A stretch of 9,370 nt of DNA from Deltaproteobacteria bacterium (GTDB taxonomy: Bacteria > Desulfobacterota > GWC2-55-46 > DRQE01), in assembly GCA_016219165.1 (NCBI GenBank), contig JACRCB010000021.1, positions 1 to 9,370 of the forward strand, given 5' to 3'. Made by a program: the position numbers and the translations under genes. Below the pieces are notes generated by a model. The model did no database searches, was not told the DNA's origin, and saw only the letters and a program-made list of their open reading frames with translations. Positions 1 through 5,475 of this stretch are shown here, one piece after another (position 1 is the stretch's first letter; each line of letters begins with the position of its first letter).

Positions 1-2
1 AG

Positions 3-365
3 GTCGTCAGGGAACTCCTCGTGAGCCTCCAGAGGAAACTCGGGGCCGCGGGACGTGTGGTCATGGAGGGCAGGGACATCGGGACCGTCGTTTTCCCGGA
101 CGCCGAGGCGAAGATATTCCTCGACGCCGAAGACGCGGTGAGGGCAAAGCGAAGGCACGGGGAACTTTCCGGGTCCTCATTCGACGAGGTCTCAAGGGAG
201 ATAGGGGAAAGGGACAGGCGCGACAGGGAAAGGGACCTCTCTCCGCTCGTAAAGGCCGGGGATGCCGTATATGTGGATACAACCAACCTCGTAATCGAAG
301 ATGTCGGGAAAAGGCTTTTAGAGATAATAAAGGAGAAACTCAAGGTTGGAGATATTAATCGCTAA
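3..365 (+). CDS. cmk: Cytidylate kinase, C-terminal part (5' end outside window)
   Basis: CMP/dCMP kinase transfers the gamma phosphate of ATP to CMP or dCMP in cytosolic pyrimidine nucleotide salvage and synthesis. The reading frame is open from base 3 without a start, so the gene enters from the left; about 120 residues, roughly the C-terminal half of a ~220-residue family, are visible. The diagnostic stretch is EGRDIGTVVFPDAEAKIFLDA followed by the Arg-rich lid region (RAKRRHGEL ... REIGERDRRDRERDLSPL) and the terminal YVDTTNL segment, all characteristic of bacterial Cmk. The last codons overlap ispH by 20 nt, so cmk and ispH are almost certainly co-transcribed and translationally coupled. 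An internal GTG at base 21 (frame MSLQRK...) is not the real start, because homologous sequence (VVRELL) continues upstream of it. Only the missing N-terminal P-loop prevents a complete call. Confidence 0.95.
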   Translation, partial: VVRELLVSLQRKLGAAGRVVMEGRDIGTVVFPDAEAKIFLDAEDAVRAKRRHGELSGSSFDEVSREIGERDRRDRERDLSPLVKAGDAVYVDTTNLVIEDVGKRLLEIIKEKLKVGDINR

Positions 366-1224
366 GACGGCCGGATTCTGCTTCGGCGTAAAGAGGGCGA
401 TAAACATAGCCAGGAAAAGCGCCGAGGATGTAAGCGGCGAGATATATACTCTCGGCCCGATTATACACAACCCCCAGGTTGTAAAGAAACTCGAGGAGTC
501 CTCGAATATCCGCGCCAGGAATACCGTCGGGGAGATGGACGGCGGGACCGTTATCATAAGGTCCCACGGGGTTAAACTCAAGGAATTCGACGCGGCAAAG
601 GCGAAGGGGCTCGACATCGTGGACGCCACATGCCCGTTTGTTAAAAAGACCCAGGACCTTGTCTCGGAACTTACAAAAGAAGGCTACACCGTCGTAGTCG
701 TCGGGGACAAGGAGCACCCGGAGGTTCAGGGCATAATAAGTTACGGGAATTCGGGCGTAATAGTCGCCACTACGGCCGAGGACCTCAAAGACATGCCGCG
801 CAAAAAGAAGATAGGCATAGTGGCGCAGACGACCCAGTCTCAGGAAAGACTCCAGGCGATAGCGAGTTTCTGCCTTACGAAGGCCCCTGAGGTAAAGGTC
901 TGCAATACCATATGCAACGCCACCTCCATAAGGCAGAAAGAGAGTGTTGAACTTTCAAAGGTCGTCGGCTGCATGATAGTCGTCGGAGGGAAAAACAGCG
1001 CCAACACAAGGCGCCTTGCCGAGATATGCCGCTCCATCCAGCCCCGGACATACCATATAGAGACCGCCTCCGAGATAGACCCTGAGTGGTTCGAAGGGGT
1101 CGAAAGGCTCGGGGTGACGGCCGGCGCTTCCACCCCAAACTGGATAATCAGCGAGGCAATTTCCAAACTCGAAGAACTTGCGTCCCGCGACACCCGTAGA
1201 GCCAAGGATTCCAATAGAAATTAA
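346..1224 (+). CDS. ispH: 4-hydroxy-3-methylbut-2-enyl diphosphate reductase (IspH/LytB)
   Basis: IspH is the cytosolic [4Fe-4S] enzyme that reduces HMBPP to IPP and DMAPP, the last step of the MEP isoprenoid pathway. At 292 residues it has normal family length. The three cluster cysteines are visible at C12 (GFCFG), C96 (DATCPFV) and C190 (NTICNAT). The substrate-binding residues H41 (IIHNP), H74 (RSHG), H124 and E126 (KEHPEV), the QTTQS motif at 161-165 and GASTP at 260-264 are all present, so the enzyme should be active. The start is TTG at 346: homology begins exactly there (MEILIAKTAGFC compared with MQILLANPRGFC in E. coli, recalled), and an AGGAG lies 10 nt upstream inside cmk. The rare start and the cmk overlap suggest translational coupling. 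A 76-nt gap with its own promoter separates it from rpsA. In Clostridia the equivalent pair is fused into one IspH-S1 protein; here the two are separate. Confidence 0.97.
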   Translation: MEILIAKTAGFCFGVKRAINIARKSAEDVSGEIYTLGPIIHNPQVVKKLEESSNIRARNTVGEMDGGTVIIRSHGVKLKEFDAAKAKGLDIVDATCPFVKKTQDLVSELTKEGYTVVVVGDKEHPEVQGIISYGNSGVIVATTAEDLKDMPRKKKIGIVAQTTQSQERLQAIASFCLTKAPEVKVCNTICNATSIRQKESVELSKVVGCMIVVGGKNSANTRRLAEICRSIQPRTYHIETASEIDPEWFEGVERLGVTAGASTPNWIISEAISKLEELASRDTRRAKDSNRN

Positions 1225-1230
1225 TTAGGG

Positions 1231-1260
1231 TTGCACTCGGCAGAGCGCCTGTGATATAGT
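1231..1260 (+). promoter_or_regulatory. Sigma-70-type promoter for rpsA with extended -10
   Basis: TTGCAC (1231-1236) and TATAGT (1255-1260) are separated by 18 nt. A TG dinucleotide one base before the -10 (1252-1253) makes an extended -10 element. The predicted start near 1267 gives a short leader of about 34 nt before the rpsA ATG at 1301. The placement in the ispH-rpsA gap fits the high, independent expression expected of ribosomal protein S1. The evidence is motif-only. Confidence 0.6.
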
Positions 1261-1300
1261 AACTGCTTATAAAGTCTGATATTTCAGGGGGATTTTTTAA

Positions 1301-2977
1301 ATGAGCGTTATAGATGACAAGACGGATGCCGCCGAAGACGTGGGGGAGACCGAATTCGAGAGGCTCTACAAGACGGGTATTAAAGAGCTCGAGGAAGGGG
1401 AGGTTATCAAGGGGAGGGTCGTAAAGATTACCTCCGATTCCGTAGTGGTTGACATAGGTTATAAGTCCGAGGGGGTGGTCCCTCTCAGGGAATTTCTCGA
1501 CAGAGACGGAAAACCCACAATAGAGGTCGGCGCGGAGATAGCGGTGTTGCTTGAGAAATTGGAGGATGACCTCGGCTATGTTATCCTCTCCAAGGCAAGG
1601 GCCGACCAGATAACGGTCTGGGATGACATCGTGGAATCCCACGACAAAAAAAAGGAGATAGAGGGGACTATAGTGCAGGCGGCGAAGGGGGGGTTTTACG
1701 TTGACATAAAGGGTGTTCAGGCGTTCCTTCCAAGTTCGCAGGTGGACCTTAAGCCGGCAAGGGACCCTCAAAGCCTCATAGGGAAGATATTCCGTTTTCT
1801 GGTGATAAAATACAACCGCAGGAAGAACAACGTGATTGTCTCAAGGAGGATAATCCTTGAGGAGAAAAGGGAAATGCTCAGGAAAGAAACGCTTGCAAAG
1901 ATAGAAGAGGGTGCGGTGGTTGAAGGGACGGTAAAGAACATAACCGACTACGGCGCGTTTATAGACCTCGGCGGGGTGGACGGGCTTGCGCACTTAAGCG
2001 ACCTTTCATGGGGCAAGGTCACGCATCCGTCCCAGGTGCTCAGGGTCGGGGACAATGTGAGGGTAAAGATTCTTAAGTTCGACAGGGCCGAAAATAAAAT
2101 TTCTCTGGGGGTAAGGCAGACCAAGACGGACCCGTGGACCACGGTCAGGGAGAAATATCCCGTTGGTTCGAGGGCGAGGGGCAGGGTTACAAATTTAACC
2201 GACTACGGCGCGTTCGTCGAAATAGAGGAGGGGCTTGAGGGGCTCATACACATATCCGAGATGTCGTGGACGAAGATAAGGCATCCCTCCCAGAAACTGA
2301 AGGGAGGAGATACGGTCGAGGTCATGGTCCTCGACGTGGACAGCGGAAATAAAAGGTTGTCCTTGGGGCTTAAACAGGTCGAGCCCAATCCATGGGATGA
2401 GATAGGGGTTAAATATCCTCCGGGCAGCCGGATAAAAGGGGTCATAAAGAATATAACGGACTTCGGGGTCTTCGTCGGAGTCGAAGAGGGGATAGACGGG
2501 CTTGTCCACATATCCGACCTTTCGTGGAGGAAGGTAAAGCACCCATCCGAGGTCTTTACGAAAGGGACTGAGGTGGAGGCCGTGGTCTTGAACGTGGACA
2601 AGGATGCTCACCGTTTTTCCCTTTCCACAAAAATTCTCGAGAAAAACCCGTGGGAGGGCGTTGAAGACAGGTATAGGCCCGGGATGACAGCAGGGGGAAG
2701 GATAACCAGTGTCGCGGACTTCGGCGCCTTCGTGGAGATAGAAGAGGGGCTTGAGGGGCTTGTGCATATATCCGAACTTACCAGGGGAAGAAAAACCGCG
2801 CCTTCCGTAAAGGTCGGCGACATGGTTGAGGTAGAGATACTCAACGTAAACCCGGAAGAAAAAAAGATAGGTCTGAGTATAAGAAGCATAGGGAAGACCC
2901 AAGGGGAAGCCCTGATGGGAGGGGAGACGGCCGGAAAAACCGGAGAAAACGAGAAGGAAGACGAACCAGTGGGCTGA
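1301..2977 (+). CDS. rpsA: 30S ribosomal protein S1
   Basis: S1 is the large RNA-binding protein of the 30S subunit that helps unfold and recruit mRNA for initiation. The 558-residue product contains six S1 (OB-fold) domains at about 33-98, 117-182, 203-271, 288-357, 375-444 and 459-527, matching the six-domain, 557-residue E. coli protein. Domains 3-6 carry the canonical pattern G-x-V-x-N-I-T-D-[YF]-G-[AV]-F-V ... G-L-[VI]-H-[IL]-S, for example GRVTNLTDYGAFVEIEEGLE, and are typical RNA-binding repeats. Domains 1 and 2 are divergent, as expected for the ribosome-docking part. The acidic, low-complexity tail (about 531-558) has no domain. The ATG start is supported by a purine-rich AGGGGGA ending about 8 nt upstream. 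The four similar repeats give strong internal DNA similarity, which also explains long open frames on the opposite strand that are not genes. Confidence 0.98.
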   Translation: MSVIDDKTDAAEDVGETEFERLYKTGIKELEEGEVIKGRVVKITSDSVVVDIGYKSEGVVPLREFLDRDGKPTIEVGAEIAVLLEKLEDDLGYVILSKARADQITVWDDIVESHDKKKEIEGTIVQAAKGGFYVDIKGVQAFLPSSQVDLKPARDPQSLIGKIFRFLVIKYNRRKNNVIVSRRIILEEKREMLRKETLAKIEEGAVVEGTVKNITDYGAFIDLGGVDGLAHLSDLSWGKVTHPSQVLRVGDNVRVKILKFDRAENKISLGVRQTKTDPWTTVREKYPVGSRARGRVTNLTDYGAFVEIEEGLEGLIHISEMSWTKIRHPSQKLKGGDTVEVMVLDVDSGNKRLSLGLKQVEPNPWDEIGVKYPPGSRIKGVIKNITDFGVFVGVEEGIDGLVHISDLSWRKVKHPSEVFTKGTEVEAVVLNVDKDAHRFSLSTKILEKNPWEGVEDRYRPGMTAGGRITSVADFGAFVEIEEGLEGLVHISELTRGRKTAPSVKVGDMVEVEILNVNPEEKKIGLSIRSIGKTQGEALMGGETAGKTGENEKEDEPVG

Positions 2978-3014
2978 GATGGAGGAATTTATATAATCTC
3001 TTTACCGGTTACAA

Positions 3015-3058
3015 AGTATGGATGTGATGAGGGGTTTAAATATCCGGCCCCGCATACT
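3015..3058 (+). other. Imperfect stem-loop in the rpsA-sppA gap
   Basis: AGTATG (3015-3020) can pair with CATACT (3053-3058), and inside it GGGG (3031-3034) with CCCC (3048-3051). No T-tract follows, so this is not a standard intrinsic terminator. It may be a processing or attenuating hairpin between the two genes. The rest of the 112-nt gap shows only a TATAAT at 2992-2997 without a convincing -35 box. Confidence 0.3.
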
Positions 3059-3089
3059 CCCCGTAAGCGCGAGAAGATGAATTTCCGGT

Positions 3090-3974
3090 ATGAAGGCTTT
3101 CCTTAAGAATGTTTTGGCCGCGGCAGGCGCGTTTTTCATCGCGGTAGTGGTAATTTCGGTCCTCGTCTCCATCGTGAGGAAAGAATCCTCTACCATCCCC
3201 TTCGGCGATAAGGTTGCGGTCGTGGAGATAGAAGGGATTATAACCGACTCCTCGGAGATAAGCCGGACAATAGAGGAATACGGGGAGAGGGACGATATAA
3301 AGGCGGTTATTGTAAGGATAGACTCCCCGGGTGGGGCGGTGGGCCCATCGCAGGAGATATATAAAGAGGTAAGGAGGCTGAAAGAGCGAAAGAAGGTCGT
3401 CATCTCCATGGGGGCGGTTGCGGCCTCAGGCGGTTATTATATAGCGGTTGCGGGGGATAAAATAGTCGCCAATCCGGGGACCATCACCGGCAGTATCGGC
3501 GTTGTCATAGAATTTATAAATGTCGAGGACCTCTTTAAAAAGATAGGGCTTAAAGGCTATACGGTAAAGAGCGGAAAATTCAAGGACACCGGTTCGCCGT
3601 TTAAACCGATGTCGGCCGAGGAGGAGAAACTCCTGCAGGAGGTCGTAACGGACGTGCACGGGCAGTTTATAGACGCGGTTTCGGAGGGCAGGGGCATTGA
3701 GAGAGAGAAGGTCGAAGGCATAGCGGACGGGAGGATACTTTCAGGCGCGCAGGCGTTGAAGCTGGGGCTTGTGGATACGCTAGGCAACCTTGCGGACGCC
3801 ATCAACTTAGGCGCCGAGCTCGGAGGCATAAAGGGAAAGCCCTCGGTGATATACCCGGAAAGGCCGAGGGGGTTATGGAGATTCCTTTCCGAAGACAGTA
3901 TTACAAGGACCCTCGGAAATTTCTTCATGCCGGGGGTGCGGATAATGTACATATTGCCGGATATTGCACATTAA
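3090..3974 (+). CDS. sppA: Signal peptide peptidase SppA, 36K type (S49 family)
   Basis: SppA is a membrane-anchored serine protease that degrades cleaved signal peptides and other membrane-associated peptides. The 294-residue protein starts with a short basic stretch and one transmembrane helix (about residues 9-29, AAAGAFFIAVVVISVLVSIV), followed by a single S49 catalytic domain; this is the short, non-duplicated type of Bacillus and many Gram-negatives. The nucleophile is S113 in VAASGGYYIA. The catalytic lysine lies in KSGKFKD, most likely K165, giving the Ser-Lys dyad known for the family. The oxyanion region IDSPGGAVG (78-86) and GTITGSIGV (130-138) are intact. The ATG at 3090 is the only standard start before an in-frame stop at 3078-3080. 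Its upstream ribosome site (GAGAAG) is weak and about 13 nt away. It lies 112 nt downstream of rpsA and 116 nt upstream of the ihfB-like gene. Confidence 0.93.
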   Translation: MKAFLKNVLAAAGAFFIAVVVISVLVSIVRKESSTIPFGDKVAVVEIEGIITDSSEISRTIEEYGERDDIKAVIVRIDSPGGAVGPSQEIYKEVRRLKERKKVVISMGAVAASGGYYIAVAGDKIVANPGTITGSIGVVIEFINVEDLFKKIGLKGYTVKSGKFKDTGSPFKPMSAEEEKLLQEVVTDVHGQFIDAVSEGRGIEREKVEGIADGRILSGAQALKLGLVDTLGNLADAINLGAELGGIKGKPSVIYPERPRGLWRFLSEDSITRTLGNFFMPGVRIMYILPDIAH

Positions 3975-3994
3975 CCCGGCCCTCCCGTTTTTTC

Positions 3995-4008
3995 CCCCGC
4001 ACGCGGGG
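3995..4008 (+). other. Small GC-rich hairpin between sppA and ihfB
   Basis: CCCCG (3995-3999) pairs with CGGGG (4004-4008) around the loop CACG. The T-run lies on the upstream side of the stem rather than after it, so it is not a good terminator for sppA on the + strand. Nothing else is recognisable in the 116-nt gap apart from the strong ribosome site of the next gene. Confidence 0.25.
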
Positions 4009-4090
4009 CGCGTCCGAGGAAGGAACATGTCTATCGGGCCGTGTCCGGGGGCAAATAAGAGGAGGGTGGCAGATTATAGGAGGATTGATT

Positions 4091-4375
4091 ATGACGAGGA
4101 GTGAACTTGTCGAGGAGGTTGCCTCAAAGGCCTCGAACTTCACCAAAAAGGATGTTGAGCTTATCGTCTCAACCCTTTTTGAAAGCATCGCCGAAAGCCT
4201 GAAAAAGGGGGAGAAGATAGAGATTCGCGGTTTCGGCAGTTTCAAGGTCAAGAAAAGAAATGCCCGGAGCGGCAGAAACCCCAAGTCCGGCGAAGGCATC
4301 CGGGTGGAGGCGAAGAGGGTCCCGTTTTTCAAGGCCGGGAAAGAACTCAAGGAAAGGGTAAACATACCGGAATAA
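4091..4375 (+). CDS. ihfB: Integration host factor beta-like / HU-family DNA-bending protein
   Basis: This is a 94-residue member of the HU/IHF family, small dimeric nucleoid proteins that bend DNA sharply. The order is an N-terminal helical dimerisation region (MTRSELVEEVASKA..., 1-40), the conserved EIRGFGSF turn (44-51), and the beta-arm with the intercalating-proline region GRNPKSGEG (61-69), then VPFFKAGKELKERVN (77-91). The start MTRSEL, the TGRNPK-like arm and the GKELKERVNI end are closest to IhfB as I recall it (MTKSEL ... GKELRDRANIYG). The cmk-rpsA-ihfB order, also seen in E. coli, supports IHF-beta over HU. The ATG at 4091 is fixed by a perfect AGGAGG at 4078-4083, 7 nt upstream; the frame stays open further upstream but without homology. 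IHF commonly assists sigma-54 promoters, one of which lies in this window. Confidence 0.9.
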   Translation: MTRSELVEEVASKASNFTKKDVELIVSTLFESIAESLKKGEKIEIRGFGSFKVKKRNARSGRNPKSGEGIRVEAKRVPFFKAGKELKERVNIPE

Positions 4376-4392
4376 CCGCGCGCGTTGACGAT

Positions 4393-4872
4393 ATGGAACA
4401 TCTCTGGGCCCCATGGCGGATGGAATATATAATCGGCGGTAAAACCGGGGGGTGCATATTCTGCGCGGCGGCCGGGAAAAAACCCGCCGAAGAGTTAGTC
4501 CTCTTCAGCGGCAGTCACACCCTGGTGATGCTCAACAAGTACCCTTACAATAACGGGCACCTCATGGTGGCGCCCAAAAGGCACGAGGGCAGACTCGAGG
4601 GCGTAAGCGTTGAGGAGTCGCTCGACCTGACAAGGCTTCTAAGGCATTCCGTAACCGTCCTCAAGGACGCCATTTCTCCGGACGGCTTCAATATAGGGCT
4701 TAATATCGGGAAGGCCGCGGGCGCCGGGGTTATAGACCACCTCCACTGGCACATAGTGCCCCGATGGGAAGGGGATGTGAACTTCATGCCGGTCGTCTCG
4801 GAGACGAAGGTGGTGCCTGAGCACCTTTCGGATACGTTGAAGAAACTCCGTCCATATTTCGAGAAAATCTAA
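4393..4872 (+). CDS. HIT-family hydrolase/phosphorylase (AP4A-type)
   Basis: This 159-residue protein of the histidine-triad superfamily carries the signature H-x-H-x-H as H116, H118 and H120 in DHLHWHIVPRW; the middle or last histidine acts as nucleophile on nucleoside phosphates. The N-terminal LWAPWRMEYI and the Cys pair C21/C24 (GCIFC, probably zinc-binding) place it in the bacterial branch related to AP4A phosphorylases rather than the HINT branch. The NKYPYNNGHLMVAPKRH block (48-64) is also typical. The likely substrates are dinucleoside polyphosphates or nucleotidyl adducts, but the exact one cannot be read from sequence. The ATG lies 17 nt after the ihfB stop with no obvious Shine-Dalgarno, so it probably depends on coupling with ihfB. 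It is the last gene of the + strand cluster and faces nirD across a repeat element. Confidence 0.9.
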   Translation: MEHLWAPWRMEYIIGGKTGGCIFCAAAGKKPAEELVLFSGSHTLVMLNKYPYNNGHLMVAPKRHEGRLEGVSVEESLDLTRLLRHSVTVLKDAISPDGFNIGLNIGKAAGAGVIDHLHWHIVPRWEGDVNFMPVVSETKVVPEHLSDTLKKLRPYFEKI

Positions 4873-4874
4873 TA

Positions 4875-4892
4875 CGGCCGCCGTTACGGCCG
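4875..4892. other. Short hairpin just after the HIT stop codon
   Basis: CGGCCG (4875-4880) and CGGCCG (4887-4892) form a 6-bp GC stem with a 6-nt loop, beginning 2 nt after the HIT stop. No T-tract follows. It may stall or stabilise the mRNA end, but it is not a canonical terminator. Confidence 0.35.
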
Positions 4893-4932
4893 GGCGGGGG
4901 AGCCTTAAGGAATCTCTGAAAAAAGCACTTTT

Positions 4933-4962
4933 GGGAGAACCTTTCTGTAGAAAGGTTCTCCC
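4933..4962. repeat. Hairpin A of the repeat element
   Basis: A perfect 13-bp stem (GGGAGAACCTTTC with its complement) encloses the 4-nt loop TGTA. On the - strand, a run of six Ts follows the stem after about eight other bases. That would fit weak termination of nirBD transcripts better than of HIT transcripts. Confidence 0.75.
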
Positions 4963-4975
4963 CCAAACCCCTTTC

Positions 4976-5085
4976 CAAAGACTTTCAGTTATAGGTGGCT
5001 GTCCCACCCGTTTGTTTTTGTCAATAAATTCATATGGTTTTTCGGTTAGGGTGGGGCAGCCACCTATAGTAACTGAAAATTTTTG
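4976..5085. repeat. Long central stem-loop (B) of the repeat element
   Basis: The left arm at 4976-5009 pairs with the right arm at 5049-5085. The core TAGGTGGCTGTCCCACCC pairs along its whole length, with one G-U wobble at 5002/5056. Then comes a 3-nt bulge near 5067-5069, then a further AAAGACTTTCAGTTA stretch with one mismatch. The loop (5010-5048) is AT-rich and contains nothing I recognise. An arm of over 30 bp at this length could extrude as a cruciform or form a very stable RNA stem. Confidence 0.75.
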
Positions 5086-5092
5086 AAGAGAG

Positions 5093-5128
5093 CTTGAGAG
5101 AAACTTTTTATAAAAAGTTTCTCTCAAG
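5093..5128. repeat. Perfect 36-bp palindrome (C) of the repeat element
   Basis: Two 18-nt arms (5093-5110 and 5111-5128) are exact reverse complements with no spacer; each starts CTTGAGAGAAAC and the centre is TTTTTATAAAAA. In RNA it gives a stem of about 16 bp on either strand. Its perfection suggests recent origin or active maintenance. Confidence 0.8.
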
Positions 5129-5169
5129 ATACTTCTTCAGAGCTTCCTTAAGGATTCAAGGCCGCTCTC

Positions 5170-5475
5170 TTACAGACGTATCCATACCTCTTCACCTTCG
5201 ATTTTAACCTCGTAGGTCCTGACACTTCCCGTATCAGGCCCCTCCACCGTTCCATCCCTCAGGTCCACCCGCGTGTTGTGCATGGGGCAGATAACGGAGT
5301 TTCCGCTGACGATGCCTTCAGATAACGGGCCGCCTTTGTGGGGGCAGGCGTTTTCTATGGCAAGAACGCTTCCGTCGTAGAGGCGGAAGAGGGCCGCGCT
5401 CTCCGGGCCGAGGTTCACTATCCTGCTTCCCATTACCGGTATATCGGTTATCTTGCATACCCTGTAGAATATCAC
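5170..5475 (-). CDS. nirD: Nitrite reductase small subunit NirD (Rieske type)
   Basis: NirD is the small subunit of the cytosolic NAD(P)H-dependent siroheme nitrite reductase that makes ammonium from nitrite. The 101-residue protein is one Rieske-like domain. It keeps a full set of [2Fe-2S] ligands, C44 and H46 in ENACPHKGGPL and C63 and H66 in VICPMHN. Some NirD proteins, such as the enterobacterial ones as I recall, have lost these, so here it may carry a cluster and electrons. The start is GTG at 5475-5473, overlapping the nirB stop as GTGA, which means tight translational coupling. A GGAGG lies only 3 nt upstream, inside the last nirB codons. The frame is open 31 codons further upstream, but that part lies in nirB and does not resemble NirD. 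The TAA stop is followed within 20 nt by the repeat element. Confidence 0.95.
   Translation of the reverse strand: MIFYRVCKITDIPVMGSRIVNLGPESAALFRLYDGSVLAIENACPHKGGPLSEGIVSGNSVICPMHNTRVDLRDGTVEGPDTGSVRTYEVKIEGEEVWIRL

Larger units (their letters stand above)
4903..5153. repeat. MITE-like nested inverted-repeat element
   Basis: This is a 251-bp non-coding unit bounded by terminal inverted repeats. The left end (4903-4925) reads CCTTAAGGAATCTCTGAA..., and the reverse complement of the right end (5132-5153) reads CCTTAAGGAAGCTCTGAA.... Inside lie, in order, a 13-bp-stem hairpin (4933-4962), a long stem with a 39-nt AT-rich loop (4976-5085) and a perfect 36-bp palindrome (5093-5128). CCTTAAGG is itself palindromic, so the ends could be TIR tips or a duplicated TTAA-type target. 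No transposase is encoded; open frames through it simply translate the repeats. It occupies the gap between convergent HIT and nirD genes, where it could end transcription from both sides. Whether it is multi-copy cannot be judged from one window. Confidence 0.75.

Noticed and set aside
2195..2902. Long open frames on the - strand opposite rpsA (235, 132 and 93 residues)
   Set aside because: They are shadows of the repeated S1 domains. Codon bias and homology are entirely on the + strand, and no ribosome sites or recognisable domains are seen.
2992..2997. TATAAT as an sppA promoter
   Set aside because: No acceptable -35 box lies 16-18 nt upstream. A chance AT-rich match is as likely.
4639..5127. 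A 162-residue - strand open frame running from the repeat element into the HIT gene
   Set aside because: It translates inverted-repeat arms and the antisense of a clear HIT gene, so it is not a plausible protein.
4903..5153. Insertion sequence with a transposase
   Set aside because: The ends look transposon-like, but the 251 bp encode no transposase, so it is at most a non-autonomous element.
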